Shown here in pieces: positions 22,764-30,980 of a stretch of 31,378 bases of DNA. Positions within the stretch are counted from its first letter, which is position 1. Each line of letters opens with the position of its first letter. A program made the position numbers and the translations under genes. The DNA comes from a virus: positions 1 through 31,378 of IMG/VR virus record IMGVR_UViG_3300042888_000215; one strand, given 5' to 3'. A model generated the notes under the pieces. The model made no database searches, was not told the origin of the DNA, and saw only the letters and a program-made list of their open reading frames with translations.

Positions 22764-23030
22764 ATGGTAGCAAAGAAGGACCCACGTTTAACACGTGCAG
22801 GTGTTTCTGGCTACAACAAGCCAAAGCGTACACCTAGCCATCCTACTAAGTCGCACGTTGTTGTGGCTAAAAAAGGTGCACAGGTTAAGACTATTCGTTT
22901 TGGACAACAAGGTGTGACGGGTGATAGACAACCTACTAAAAGGCAGGCTTCGTTTAAAGCCCGTCACGCTAAAAACATTGCTAAGGGCAACATGAGTGCA
23001 GCATACTGGGCAGACAAGGTTAAATGGTAA
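22764..23030 (+). CDS. Conserved basic phage protein (KARHAKNI family)
   Basis: An 88-aa basic protein with MVAKKDPRLTRAGVSGYNKP, HPTKSHVVVAKKG, KTIRFGQQGV and the C-terminal FKARHAKNIAKGNMSAAYWA, then DKVKW. I recall this exact pattern as a family of unknown function widespread in marine and freshwater phages and some eukaryotic viruses (annotated, as I remember, under DUF6321). The aromatic-basic C-terminus is its most conserved part. Its stop overlaps the next start. A nucleic-acid-related role is the usual guess and is not demonstrated. Confidence 0.7.
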   Translation: MVAKKDPRLTRAGVSGYNKPKRTPSHPTKSHVVVAKKGAQVKTIRFGQQGVTGDRQPTKRQASFKARHAKNIAKGNMSAAYWADKVKW

Positions 23031-24184
23031 TGGCTAATGTAATAACACCACCAATAGATCAGTATCGTGGTACAAACATAGTTGATGGCAAAGATAATTC
23101 TATGTTATGGGAAGTTGCTGATTTTTTATTTGGTGTTGAATCAATACAGAAGATTGCTAGTGGTAAGGGTTCATGGGGCGATGCACTTAACGTAGGTGTA
23201 AGTGCTGCTACATTTTTTATTCCTCCTGCAAAGTTATTAACACTTGGAAGTAAAGCATTAAGTAAGGTTATTATTAATGCTGAGAAAGCAGCAGCTAATG
23301 AAGTTACATCTACAGTAGCAAAGAAGGTAGCTTTACGTACTGCAGAAGAAGCTAAAGCTATTCGCGATACTGGGTTACCTTTAGCTCAAACTCCTACACG
23401 ACCAATGAGTGAAGCTCGTTTTAAAAAGATTACAGAGCCAGAACCAGAGACTGGATTTGTTCCTGAGAAGCCACCATTAGATACATTTGGAAAAGATTTA
23501 ATTGAAGATGTATCACCTTACACTGCAAAAGAAACTGCTATTCGTAAGTATGCATCTAAGAAAGAAAAAGAAGAACTTTATGGATCTACTGTTGAAGTTA
23601 AGAGAGCACCTAAGAAACCATTAACTAAAGAAGAAGAAGCAATAGTTAAACAGGTTGACGAAGAAATACCAGAGGTAATCCCTAAGGCAGAAGGTCAAGG
23701 TCAAGTTCCAGTAATCAATCGCAAGACTGGTGATCTTGAATTTGAAAACAGAATGGCTGAAAGAACTGAACTTCCATCTAACATTAGTGTATCTCCACGT
23801 GTTGATCGTTCTGCTTGGTTGCAAAATCAAATGGATAAGTTATCTCGCAAAAAGAATTCTCTTCCAAAGGAAGAACGAGCAGCAGTACAAGACAAGATAG
23901 ATAAGTATGATGCTGAGTTTAAAGGTCTAATGCGAAAGATGGATCAAGATGAACGTGCTGCATCTGGCAAACTAAAAGAACAACTAGATGAACTTGATAA
24001 AGCTAAGAGTGCAAAGACAAAGCTTAAGGTTGAAAAGTTTGATCCTAAAAAAGCAAAAGAAGAACTAGCTCGTCTTCGTGAAGAGTGGACCAAGACTCCA
24101 ATTCAAGATTTTGAAAAGCGCAATCAACTTAAGCAGCAAGGTAAAAATCTTGCAGCTAAAATTAAAAAGATGGAAGGCAACTAA
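23030..24184 (+). CDS. Charged coiled-coil protein, function unknown
   Basis: The ATG at 23030 forms a TAATG junction like most others here; a second ATG two codons upstream would add only MV. The 384-aa product has an N-terminal region with a hydrophobic helix (VSAATFFIPPAKLLTLG, about residues 62-80). A long, highly charged, probably coiled and partly disordered region follows to the end (KKEKEELYGSTVEVKRAPKK, RKKNSLPKEERAAVQDKIDK, EELARLREEW). There are few aromatics and no motif. Its position before the adaptor suggests a minor virion or assembly protein, perhaps membrane-associated through the N-terminus. Confidence 0.5.
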   Translation: MANVITPPIDQYRGTNIVDGKDNSMLWEVADFLFGVESIQKIASGKGSWGDALNVGVSAATFFIPPAKLLTLGSKALSKVIINAEKAAANEVTSTVAKKVALRTAEEAKAIRDTGLPLAQTPTRPMSEARFKKITEPEPETGFVPEKPPLDTFGKDLIEDVSPYTAKETAIRKYASKKEKEELYGSTVEVKRAPKKPLTKEEEAIVKQVDEEIPEVIPKAEGQGQVPVINRKTGDLEFENRMAERTELPSNISVSPRVDRSAWLQNQMDKLSRKKNSLPKEERAAVQDKIDKYDAEFKGLMRKMDQDERAASGKLKEQLDELDKAKSAKTKLKVEKFDPKKAKEELARLREEWTKTPIQDFEKRNQLKQQGKNLAAKIKKMEGN

Positions 24185-25083
24185 TGGCTACGTTTGGTCA
24201 AATGACTGATGAGGTATCAAGAAAATTAGCAGGCTTTACGCTGCGTCAAGATCGTCAGACGCACCTTACTGTTGCCGTTAATGCAACAGCAACTAGCATT
24301 ACTGTTGCTTCTGCTACTAACATTTCTACTGGTATTATTCAGATTGATGATGAACTAATCTATGTAGATTCATATGACCGCAATACTGGTGTACTTAGTA
24401 TTCCTCCTTATGGTCGTGGTTACAATGGCACATCTGCTGCTACTCACCAGAATGGTGCGCGTGTAATTGTATCTCCTACCTTCCCGTCTGTAGACATTAA
24501 GGAAGCTATTAACGATAGTATTCAGGCAGTGTTCCCAGATTTATATTCTACTGGTACTCATACATTCTCTTACTCAACTGCTAAGTCAACCTATCCACTA
24601 CCTGATGAAGTAGAAACTGTACTTGGAGTATCGTTTCAAACTACTGGTCCATCTAAAGAATGGCTTCCTATTCGTGGCTGGCGTGTTGATCCTATGGCTA
24701 ACACTACTGCTTTTAATTCTCGCAATAGCATTAGCCTTTACTCTGGTGTTGAGCCAGGAAGAACTGTACAAATATTTTATACATCTGCTCCAGCAATAAT
24801 GGATACTGATGATGATGATTTTGAAATTGTTACTGGTTTACCTACGTCTTGTAAAGATGTAATTGTTCTTGGTGCTTCAGCACGATTATCTTCATTCGTA
24901 GATCCTGGTCGCTTAACTTTTGGTTCTGCTGAGTCTGATCAACAGTCACAGATTGCTGGTCGTGCTTATGGTGCTGGTACTAACACATCTAAGTACTTAC
25001 TTGCATTATATGAAAAGAGACTTGCTGAAGAAAGTCGAAAGTTAACAGATCGCAACCCAACTAGAATCCACTTCACAAGATAG
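24184..25083 (+). CDS. Putative head-tail adaptor protein
   Basis: A 299-aa protein. The N-terminal helix (MATFGQMTDEVSRKLAG) and the C-terminal helices (SCKDVIVLGASARLSSFVDP, YLLALYEKRLAEESRKLTDR) frame the molecule as in ring-forming connector proteins under the portal. Residues about 25-98 form an inserted beta domain (IIQIDDELIYVDSYD, GRGYNGTSAATHQNGARVIV). This domain type, with a conserved 'DDE-x-x-x-V' strand and 'RG-x-x-GT-x-A-x-H-x-x-GA-x-V', is common in phage structural proteins. It is coupled to the preceding gene (TAATG) and followed by tail genes. The adaptor call rests on architecture and place, not on a signature motif. Confidence 0.55.
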   Translation: MATFGQMTDEVSRKLAGFTLRQDRQTHLTVAVNATATSITVASATNISTGIIQIDDELIYVDSYDRNTGVLSIPPYGRGYNGTSAATHQNGARVIVSPTFPSVDIKEAINDSIQAVFPDLYSTGTHTFSYSTAKSTYPLPDEVETVLGVSFQTTGPSKEWLPIRGWRVDPMANTTAFNSRNSISLYSGVEPGRTVQIFYTSAPAIMDTDDDDFEIVTGLPTSCKDVIVLGASARLSSFVDPGRLTFGSAESDQQSQIAGRAYGAGTNTSKYLLALYEKRLAEESRKLTDRNPTRIHFTR

Positions 25084-25090
25084 GTAAATC

Positions 25091-25921
25091 ATGGCACGTA
25101 ATTATTCTTCTATTGTTGAGCCTAAGACTCTTTCAGCAGACGTTCCAGCATCTGGAACAAACTCTGATCGAATTTCTTTATCTCCAAACATTGACGGACT
25201 TCCAAGCGCACCATTCGTTTTAGTATTAAATCCTGATACTTCTAATGAAGAAGTTGTTTTAGTTACCAGTCAAATATCTGGACCTACTTATGCAATAACA
25301 CGAAACATTGAAGGTGGCGGAGTTAAGTCACATACAGTTGGTCAAAGTGTTAAGCATATGATTGTTGGATCTGACTTACAAATTGTACATGATCACTTTA
25401 GTAATGTTAGTACTACTGCTGGTACTGCACATGGTGCAACTGGTGGTGTTGTTGGTCGCACTAACTCTCAGACATTAACCAATAAAGGAATAAGTCTTGC
25501 AGACAATACTCTAACTGGTACTAAAGCTCAGTTTAATGCAGCACTATCTGATGATGATTTTGCAACAGTTACTGGTACTGAAACATTAACTAATAAAACT
25601 TTAACTAGTCCTAAGCTTAATGAGAATGTTGTTCTTACTAGTTCGGCTACAGAGTTAAATGTTCTTGATGGAATTACAGCAACAACTGCCCAACTTAATT
25701 ATGTAACTGGTGTTACCTCTGCTATTCAAACACAGTTAGATGCAAAAACAACAGCACTTACAGCACACGAAGCAGACACTACTGCTATTCATGGTATTAC
25801 AGATACTTCTAAGCTGGCAACAATTGTTAGTGCAAGTGTTGGTAGAAAGCTTTCAGTTCAAGCTGTTGCTCCTACCTCACCTGCAATTGGAGATATCTGG
25901 TTCCAAGTAACAGGACTATAA
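25091..25921 (+). CDS. Beta-rich tail/fibre protein with repeat motifs
   Basis: A 276-aa protein. The N-terminal ~95 residues form a beta domain with LNPDTSNEEVVLVTSQ and VGQSVKHMIVGSDLQ, related in pattern to the insert of the adaptor. The middle has fibre repeats (SQTLTNKGISL, TETLTNKTLTSPKLN) and ATELNVLDGITATTAQLN, a familiar trimeric fibre shaft motif. The C-terminus carries VAPTSPAIGDIW, the same element found in the 635- and 291-aa fibre proteins. It likely forms a short fibre or spike attached near the adaptor. Confidence 0.7.
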   Translation: MARNYSSIVEPKTLSADVPASGTNSDRISLSPNIDGLPSAPFVLVLNPDTSNEEVVLVTSQISGPTYAITRNIEGGGVKSHTVGQSVKHMIVGSDLQIVHDHFSNVSTTAGTAHGATGGVVGRTNSQTLTNKGISLADNTLTGTKAQFNAALSDDDFATVTGTETLTNKTLTSPKLNENVVLTSSATELNVLDGITATTAQLNYVTGVTSAIQTQLDAKTTALTAHEADTTAIHGITDTSKLATIVSASVGRKLSVQAVAPTSPAIGDIWFQVTGL

Positions 25922-25922
25922 C

Positions 25923-26996
25923 ATGGCAGTTACTTGGGGTACGTGGAGATATGGTAACGCTGGATTATCTTCTGCTAATGGTATGCGCCTTGGTATGGAA
26001 GTTATGTCATGGTCAGCAGTTAATAGCGGTTCAGCAACTATAACTGTTACTGTTGATATATGGACTGAGAATCAATACACACATAGTGGTGATAGTCAAA
26101 GACTAAATTACAGTACAAATATTGGTACTGATAATACCTATACAAATAATTCTGGTGGAGCTCCAGTAAAACGTGCAACTAGAACTGCTGTATACACTTA
26201 TCCAGCAGGTTCGTACGGTTCAAGTCCTGGAACAATAACACTTACTGCTGAATTAACTGAACACTACTGGGATGATGGAACTAATCCTTCTATTTCTATA
26301 TCACCTGCTGTTCCTGCTCGTCCAGGTGGTCTACCTACTGTAGACACAGCTACTGCTACAGCAGGAATTAGATCTGCAACAGTATCATGGACTGGTAGCG
26401 GTGATCCTGGTATCTATCAGTACAATGTATATCGAAATAATGATGGCAATCAACTTATCTATGCAAGTACTGGTACATCTGTAACTGATACTGGTGCTGC
26501 TATTACACCATCTTATGGTATTGGTAATGGACAAAATCTCTACTACATCATCTATGCTTACAATGCTGCTGGCAATGGATACAGACTTACTAGTACTGTA
26601 ACTACTCCAAGTCTTCCTTCAACTCCAACAAGTTTAACTGCTGATGCAACCACATTTGGAACAGTTGGATTATCATGGACTGCATCTACTGGTAGTGGAT
26701 ATACAGTTACATATACAATTGCACGTGGTGGTACTGTATTAGGTACTACAACTGGTACTACATATAGTGACACTACAGTTGCTCCATCTACAGCATATAC
26801 ATACACAGTTACTCCAAGCACTGATGTTGGTAGTAACACTGCTGCTTCAGTATCTACTACTAGTCTTGGTGGTATTGCTCGTATCTACAATGGAACTGTT
26901 AGCGTAACTGCTCTTCCTCAAATTTGGAACGGTACTGCTTGGACAAATTCTCAGGCACGTGTCTGGGATGGCACAGAATGGAAGTACGGAAGTTAA
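25923..26996 (+). CDS. Fibronectin type III-containing tail protein
   Basis: A 357-aa protein. Residues 1-125 are beta-rich (MAVTWGTWRYGNAGLSSANG ... ELTEHYWDDGTNPSISI). Two fibronectin type III-like domains follow: about 131-229 (IRSATVSWTGSG, YQYNVYRNNDGNQLIY, YYIIYAYNAAGNG) and about 230-315 (TVGLSWTASTGSGYTVTYTI, STAYTYTVTPST). The C-terminal 23 residues hold two W-x-G-T-x-W elements (IWNGTAW, VWDGTEW) like the N-termini of the fibre proteins, possibly a docking or trimer-stabilising tag. The role is probably host-surface adhesion. It starts one base after the previous stop. Confidence 0.7.
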   Translation: MAVTWGTWRYGNAGLSSANGMRLGMEVMSWSAVNSGSATITVTVDIWTENQYTHSGDSQRLNYSTNIGTDNTYTNNSGGAPVKRATRTAVYTYPAGSYGSSPGTITLTAELTEHYWDDGTNPSISISPAVPARPGGLPTVDTATATAGIRSATVSWTGSGDPGIYQYNVYRNNDGNQLIYASTGTSVTDTGAAITPSYGIGNGQNLYYIIYAYNAAGNGYRLTSTVTTPSLPSTPTSLTADATTFGTVGLSWTASTGSGYTVTYTIARGGTVLGTTTGTTYSDTTVAPSTAYTYTVTPSTDVGSNTAASVSTTSLGGIARIYNGTVSVTALPQIWNGTAWTNSQARVWDGTEWKYGS

Positions 26997-29219
26997 ATGA
27001 CAACACCATATGATATCTCAGAAGATTTACCTTACGATATTTCTGCTGTAAGTACTGAAACTATATTTGAATTAACTGATATAGCTTACGATATTGTTAT
27101 TGATGATCTTCCATTTATTGTTAGTGTTAACAATCAGAACCCATACCGTCGTGAAACTGCACCGTATAAGAAGGATCAGTTTGATAATAGCCCAGAACCA
27201 GGTGAACAGTCACTTACTGGCTGGTGGTTACGATCACAAACATCATGGCACAATGGTGCTGGTATAGCATACTACGAACCAGGTACTGACTATCAACACG
27301 TAAGCCATAGGTTTGCAGATAGTCGTGGTATTGACGTATGGAATATTGGTGAAGCAACATTACTTCCAGAGATTGTTGATATCTATACTGGTAGTAATCT
27401 TATTAATGCTGCTACTGGTAATGATGGAACTGACGTTTTAGTTTTTGGTGATTCATCTGGCGGACTAAACAAGCTTGCTTTAAATGAAGACAATGAGATA
27501 ACTCCAACTCCATTTACTATTGCTAGTCATTCATCATTTCCATTTAGATCAGTAACAACTGATGGTTCTAAGTATTATGCTGCTTGTACTACATGTATTC
27601 ATACTGGTTTATTAAGTGCTAACTCTGATGTTGTTTCCTATAAGTTTTCTACTACTGCTACTAATGATGTATTTATAAAGTATGTAAAGGGATACGTTAT
27701 TCTTGGAAGCAAAAATGTTTTAACAAACTTGCACAACATTGATTCAGCAACTACTAATCATAGTGCTGGTAGTGCAAACATTCCAACAGTTGTAGCTGGT
27801 TACGGCAAGGTGCATTTAAATACTAATTGGAAATGGAATGATGCAGTAGCTTCACCTAGTGCTATTTATGTATCAGGTAATGGTGGTAATAACGGTGAAG
27901 TATGGCAAATTCTTTTTGATGAAGCGGCAAATTCTATTGATCTGCCTGGTGCTAGCATGGTTCTTAGTCTCCCAGATGGTGAACTTGTAAATGCACTAAC
28001 GTATTATCTTGGCTACTTAGTTCTTGGAACAAGTAGTGGTGTACGCATATGTCAAGTAGGTACTAATAATCAAGTTGTTCTTGGTCCTTTACTTTATGAG
28101 AACAGTGAGTATCCAGTAAACGGATTTACTCAACACGGTAGCTACATCTACGCAGCAACTAAAGTTGATAATGAAGCTGGTACATTTACTCACGCCTGCT
28201 TAGTTCGCATTGATTTATCTCAGCAATTTGATGATGGTACTTTTGCTTGGGCTTATGATCTTGAGTATCGTAGTTCTGTTAATGAATCTTATTCAGTTAA
28301 GACTAAAGCATTAACAAGTAATGTTGCTACATTAACTACACTTTTTCCACATGACTTTAGTGTTGGTAATACTATAATAATTGATGGAGTAGACGCTACG
28401 TTTAATGGTACATATACAGTTACTGCTAAAACATCTGACACTGTTTCTTATGCTAAGACTGCTTCTAATGTTACCTCGATAGATATATCACCATATGGTT
28501 CTGTAGTTGAAGCTTCAAGTAATAGTGAAGCAACAGAAGTATATGATCTTAATGATCGTAAAATTATGGTAGTTGAAGAAGAGAATGGTGCAGTAGATTC
28601 TGGTGAGCTACATGTTCAAAGCGAAACACGCAAACGAAATACTGGTTGGTTTACAACAGGTAAGATTCGTTATGGAACTATTGAACCAAAGTTTTTTAGA
28701 TACATAAATGTTCAGTGTAAGACTGGTCAAGGCGACAGTATCTCGGTATCAACTATTGATAAGAGTGGTCAAGAGAATTCTATTGCTAACCTATCTGAAG
28801 GTTTAAGTAATCAAGATATCTTTATTTCTATTCCATCTTCTAAGCAAGAGTACATGTCATTTAAGTTTGTATTTAATAACTCTACTGATGATCAACAGTT
28901 ACCAGTACTAGAAGCTTATCAAATCAAAGCTACTCCAGCTACTCGTCGCCAGCGTTTGTATCAGTATCCGCTGTCTTGTTACAACCACGAGATGGATAAG
29001 TTTAATTCTGTATTTGGTTACGATGGTCGCGCTATAGAAAACATACAGCGTCTTGAATCTATTGAAGAAACAGGTAAGTTTGTTAGCGTAACTGACTACC
29101 GCACGAACGAACAATACACAGGTGTAATTGAAGAAGTTAGATTTACAAATGAATCTTCTCCAGATAAAGACAGCAGCGGCTTTGGTGGCATGTTGCTAAT
29201 AACAATAAGGAAAATGTAA
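26997..29219 (+). CDS. Putative tail nozzle / beta-propeller structural protein
   Basis: A 740-aa protein, the second largest here. The N-terminus repeats YDIS (PYDISEDLPYDISAV). Then come WWLRSQTSWHNGAG and a propeller-like region with repeated 'LVFGDSSGGLNKL', 'VILGSKNVLTNLH' and 'LVLGTSSGVRICQVG' strands, consistent with blades. A beta domain near residues 440-500 (FSVGNTIIIDGVDATFNGTY) and a C-terminal beta region end the protein. Size, position after the adaptor and propeller-like content fit a short-tail nozzle such as T7 gp12 or P22 gp10 equivalents, but no sequence signature proves it. A peripheral tail protein is the alternative. The next gene overlaps in TAATG. Confidence 0.55.
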   Translation: MTTPYDISEDLPYDISAVSTETIFELTDIAYDIVIDDLPFIVSVNNQNPYRRETAPYKKDQFDNSPEPGEQSLTGWWLRSQTSWHNGAGIAYYEPGTDYQHVSHRFADSRGIDVWNIGEATLLPEIVDIYTGSNLINAATGNDGTDVLVFGDSSGGLNKLALNEDNEITPTPFTIASHSSFPFRSVTTDGSKYYAACTTCIHTGLLSANSDVVSYKFSTTATNDVFIKYVKGYVILGSKNVLTNLHNIDSATTNHSAGSANIPTVVAGYGKVHLNTNWKWNDAVASPSAIYVSGNGGNNGEVWQILFDEAANSIDLPGASMVLSLPDGELVNALTYYLGYLVLGTSSGVRICQVGTNNQVVLGPLLYENSEYPVNGFTQHGSYIYAATKVDNEAGTFTHACLVRIDLSQQFDDGTFAWAYDLEYRSSVNESYSVKTKALTSNVATLTTLFPHDFSVGNTIIIDGVDATFNGTYTVTAKTSDTVSYAKTASNVTSIDISPYGSVVEASSNSEATEVYDLNDRKIMVVEEENGAVDSGELHVQSETRKRNTGWFTTGKIRYGTIEPKFFRYINVQCKTGQGDSISVSTIDKSGQENSIANLSEGLSNQDIFISIPSSKQEYMSFKFVFNNSTDDQQLPVLEAYQIKATPATRRQRLYQYPLSCYNHEMDKFNSVFGYDGRAIENIQRLESIEETGKFVSVTDYRTNEQYTGVIEEVRFTNESSPDKDSSGFGGMLLITIRKM

Positions 29220-29431
29220 TGAGTAATTTTGGTACATGGTTAGCTAATAGTCCTATTGCATCTGCGTTAAAGATTGGATTAGCTGCTGCTCTTGGTTGGT
29301 TTATAGCTAACCCTCACACACTTAACGTCCATCCTGCATTTGCAATTGCAATTACTGCTGCACTGCCTGTTATAATCAACTGGTTAAACCCTGACGATTT
29401 ACGTTATGGTAATCTAGGAGAGATAGATTAA
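29219..29431 (+). CDS. Holin-like membrane protein
   Basis: A 70-aa protein with two transmembrane segments: about 15-31 (ALKIGLAAALGWFIANP) and about 40-56 (AFAIAITAALPVIINWL), separated by a short loop, with a charged C-terminus. It sits immediately before the M23 endolysin and overlaps it (TAATG). This is the classic holin position and topology: pores in the inner membrane release or activate the endolysin at lysis. Confidence 0.75.
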   Translation: MSNFGTWLANSPIASALKIGLAAALGWFIANPHTLNVHPAFAIAITAALPVIINWLNPDDLRYGNLGEID

Positions 29432-29832
29432 TGTACCCAGTAAAGAATGTAGTTATTTCCCAGAAGTATGGTGCTAAATCCAAGCGTTATAAAATTGGAT
29501 ATCACGATGGCGTTGACTTTGCCTGTAAGACTGGTACTTTAGTATACGCAGCACGTCGTGGTGTAATTGCTGCAGCTAACTGGGGTGCTGACTATGGCAA
29601 GCACATTGTGCAACGTAGAACATTTCCAGTAGGTACCAAGAACCACTTAGTATATGCTCATCTATCAAAAGTATTTGTACAAGCTGGTGATAAAATCACT
29701 AAGGGACAATTGATTGGTCTTAGTGGTAACACAGGTAATAGCACTGCTGCTCATCTTCACTTTGGTGAAAGGGATGGTGCTCGTTGGAGCACAAGCAAAC
29801 CAGTTAACCCACAAAAAACTTTGGATTCGTAA
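29431..29832 (+). CDS. M23 family peptidase endolysin
   Basis: A 133-aa zinc metallopeptidase that cuts peptide cross-links of peptidoglycan. Zinc ligands are visible: H25 and D29 in HDGVD, and H110 of the HLH motif (H108-L109-H110). H77 (YAHLS) and H108 are the usual catalytic histidines. TGNSTAAHLHFGER is the family hallmark. The protein is only the catalytic domain, with no signal peptide and no cell-wall-binding domain, so it depends on the preceding holin. The start is coupled (TAATG) to the holin stop. It is smaller than many M23 endolysins. Confidence 0.9.
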   Translation: MYPVKNVVISQKYGAKSKRYKIGYHDGVDFACKTGTLVYAARRGVIAAANWGADYGKHIVQRRTFPVGTKNHLVYAHLSKVFVQAGDKITKGQLIGLSGNTGNSTAAHLHFGERDGARWSTSKPVNPQKTLDS

Positions 29833-30218
29833 TGATTGCTAAAGTAGAATCAAATAAAGATAAGCAGTCTGTTATCTCAGGCAAGGCTGTTCTTGTTCGG
29901 ATTAATGGCAAGACATCTTGGAAGGGTTCAGTACGTCAAAGACGTAACCTATGGGAGACTACCGTACAGGTAGAACTACCAGGTGGTGGACTACCAAACG
30001 TAATTCGTTTCCGTTTCTGTCGTTATCCAGGAACTGACAAGGCTGACTACACTGGTCACTTCTCCTATCCTGTACATCCAGGGATGGCAGGTAAGACTAT
30101 CTGGGTAACCCTAGCTCATGGCTTCATTTCAGGTGGTGCTATGCCAGTAGGTATCTTCATTGACCATGATGGATCAGCTCCAATTGTACTGGATGGTCGT
30201 CAGATCAAGGCTAATTAG
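29832..30218 (+). CDS. Beta-rich protein in the lysis region, function unknown
   Basis: A 128-aa protein starting in a TAATG overlap with the endolysin and ending 30 bases before the operon terminator. It is beta-rich with many aromatics (GKTSWKGSVRQRRNLWETTV, RFRFCRYPGTDKADYTGHFS) and a loop AHGFISGGAMPVGIFIDHDG. No transmembrane segment or signal peptide. As the last late gene, coupled to a catalytic-domain-only endolysin, it could be a separate cell-wall-binding partner or a lysis accessory; equally it could be a virion protein. Confidence 0.5.
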   Translation: MIAKVESNKDKQSVISGKAVLVRINGKTSWKGSVRQRRNLWETTVQVELPGGGLPNVIRFRFCRYPGTDKADYTGHFSYPVHPGMAGKTIWVTLAHGFISGGAMPVGIFIDHDGSAPIVLDGRQIKAN

Positions 30219-30227
30219 AGGCTCTCA

Positions 30228-30247
30228 CAGCCACGTACAGCCACGTA
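30228..30247. repeat. Perfect tandem repeat CAGCCACGTA x2
   Basis: Two adjacent identical 10-base copies (30228-30237 and 30238-30247) lie between the last late gene and the first base of the terminator stem. The period of about one helical turn suggests a protein site, but this could be chance or slippage. Confidence 0.5.
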
Positions 30248-30309
30248 ATCCCCTCTGGGGTAGTAGAGTATGAACTTAGTACCTACTACCCTAAGAGGGG
30301 ATCTTTTTT
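30248..30309 (+). terminator. Strong intrinsic terminator ending the late operon
   Basis: A two-part stem: ATCCCCTCT (30248-30256) with AGAGGGGAT (30294-30302), then GGGTAGTAG (30258-30266) with CTACTACCC (30283-30291), with a small bulge between. One C and six T follow (30304-30309). It is oriented for rightward transcripts and protects the convergent minus-strand genes. Confidence 0.85.
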
Positions 30310-30325
30310 ATGTATTACGGATCGC

Positions 30326-30337
30326 ACTAAATTTAGT
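30326..30337. promoter_or_regulatory. Perfect palindrome in the convergent gap
   Basis: ACTAAATTTAGT is a perfect 12-base palindrome just past the 3' end of the sigma-like gene. ATGTATTAC flanks it as a direct repeat (30310-30318 and 30341-30349). It could be a protein site; no U-tract makes it a clear terminator for the minus-strand genes. Confidence 0.35.
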
Positions 30338-30338
30338 A

Positions 30339-30980
30339 CTATGTATTACTGTGGTAGTCCTCATCACGTACTGGTGGATTACCACCTAGTATCTTGACCA
30401 TCTTGTTGACTGCTCTGTTAGCTTCCATCATCACTGCTTTCTGTGACTTGTCAGCATCCATACGATCTCTTAGTTCTGCTCCATCTATCTGCTCTCCATA
30501 AAATAAATGAACTAATGATTTCTCTCTGTCATTTAGTTTATCGAAAGCAACCTTGACATCAGAACTAAATGCCATGAAGTCACCTGACTCTGCTAGTGCC
30601 TTACTAGTACGACCCATGTTGCTTAGTGTGTTGTTGAACTTAGTCCAATCGTCACTAAGTACAGCAGGAATCATAAGCTTAATGAACTGCTTGTTGTACC
30701 AGAAGTTATCTTCAGCATTGTAACCAGACTTATGTGCTTTCTCTTTGATGCAATAGTCTAGTGCTGAATTACGTAGTGACCTAGCGAATAGTTTATCTCT
30801 ATCTTTCTGATCAGGTAGAGCTAACCATTCATCTATCTTATTAGGATGTTCAGCAAACCATAGCCATAGTTGTTGTTCAATGTCTTCACGCTCAACCATC
30901 TGGTACTTACGTTTAAACTCTGAACCAATCTGCTTGACCATAGCATGGTACATCTCATAAACAATTCCATTAGAACTCAT
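30339..30980 (-). CDS. Sigma-70-like transcription factor
   Basis: A 213-aa protein with two recognisable parts. Residues about 7-85 resemble sigma region 2 (VEREDIEQQLWLWFAEH, DKLFARSLRNSALDYCIKEK). Residues about 143-197 resemble region 4 (FDKLNDREKSLVHLFYGEQI, then DGAELRDRM and EANRAVNKMVKIL), the -35-binding helix-turn-helix. The linker KAHKSGYNAEDNFWYN is, as I remember it, characteristic of sigma-like proteins in actinobacteriophages. It probably binds host RNA polymerase and redirects it to phage promoters. GAGGG lies about 8 bases before the ATG, and the start overlaps the upstream gene by 11 bases. It is convergent with the late operon. Confidence 0.7.
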   Translation of the reverse strand: MSSNGIVYEMYHAMVKQIGSEFKRKYQMVEREDIEQQLWLWFAEHPNKIDEWLALPDQKDRDKLFARSLRNSALDYCIKEKAHKSGYNAEDNFWYNKQFIKLMIPAVLSDDWTKFNNTLSNMGRTSKALAESGDFMAFSSDVKVAFDKLNDREKSLVHLFYGEQIDGAELRDRMDADKSQKAVMMEANRAVNKMVKILGGNPPVRDEDYHSNT

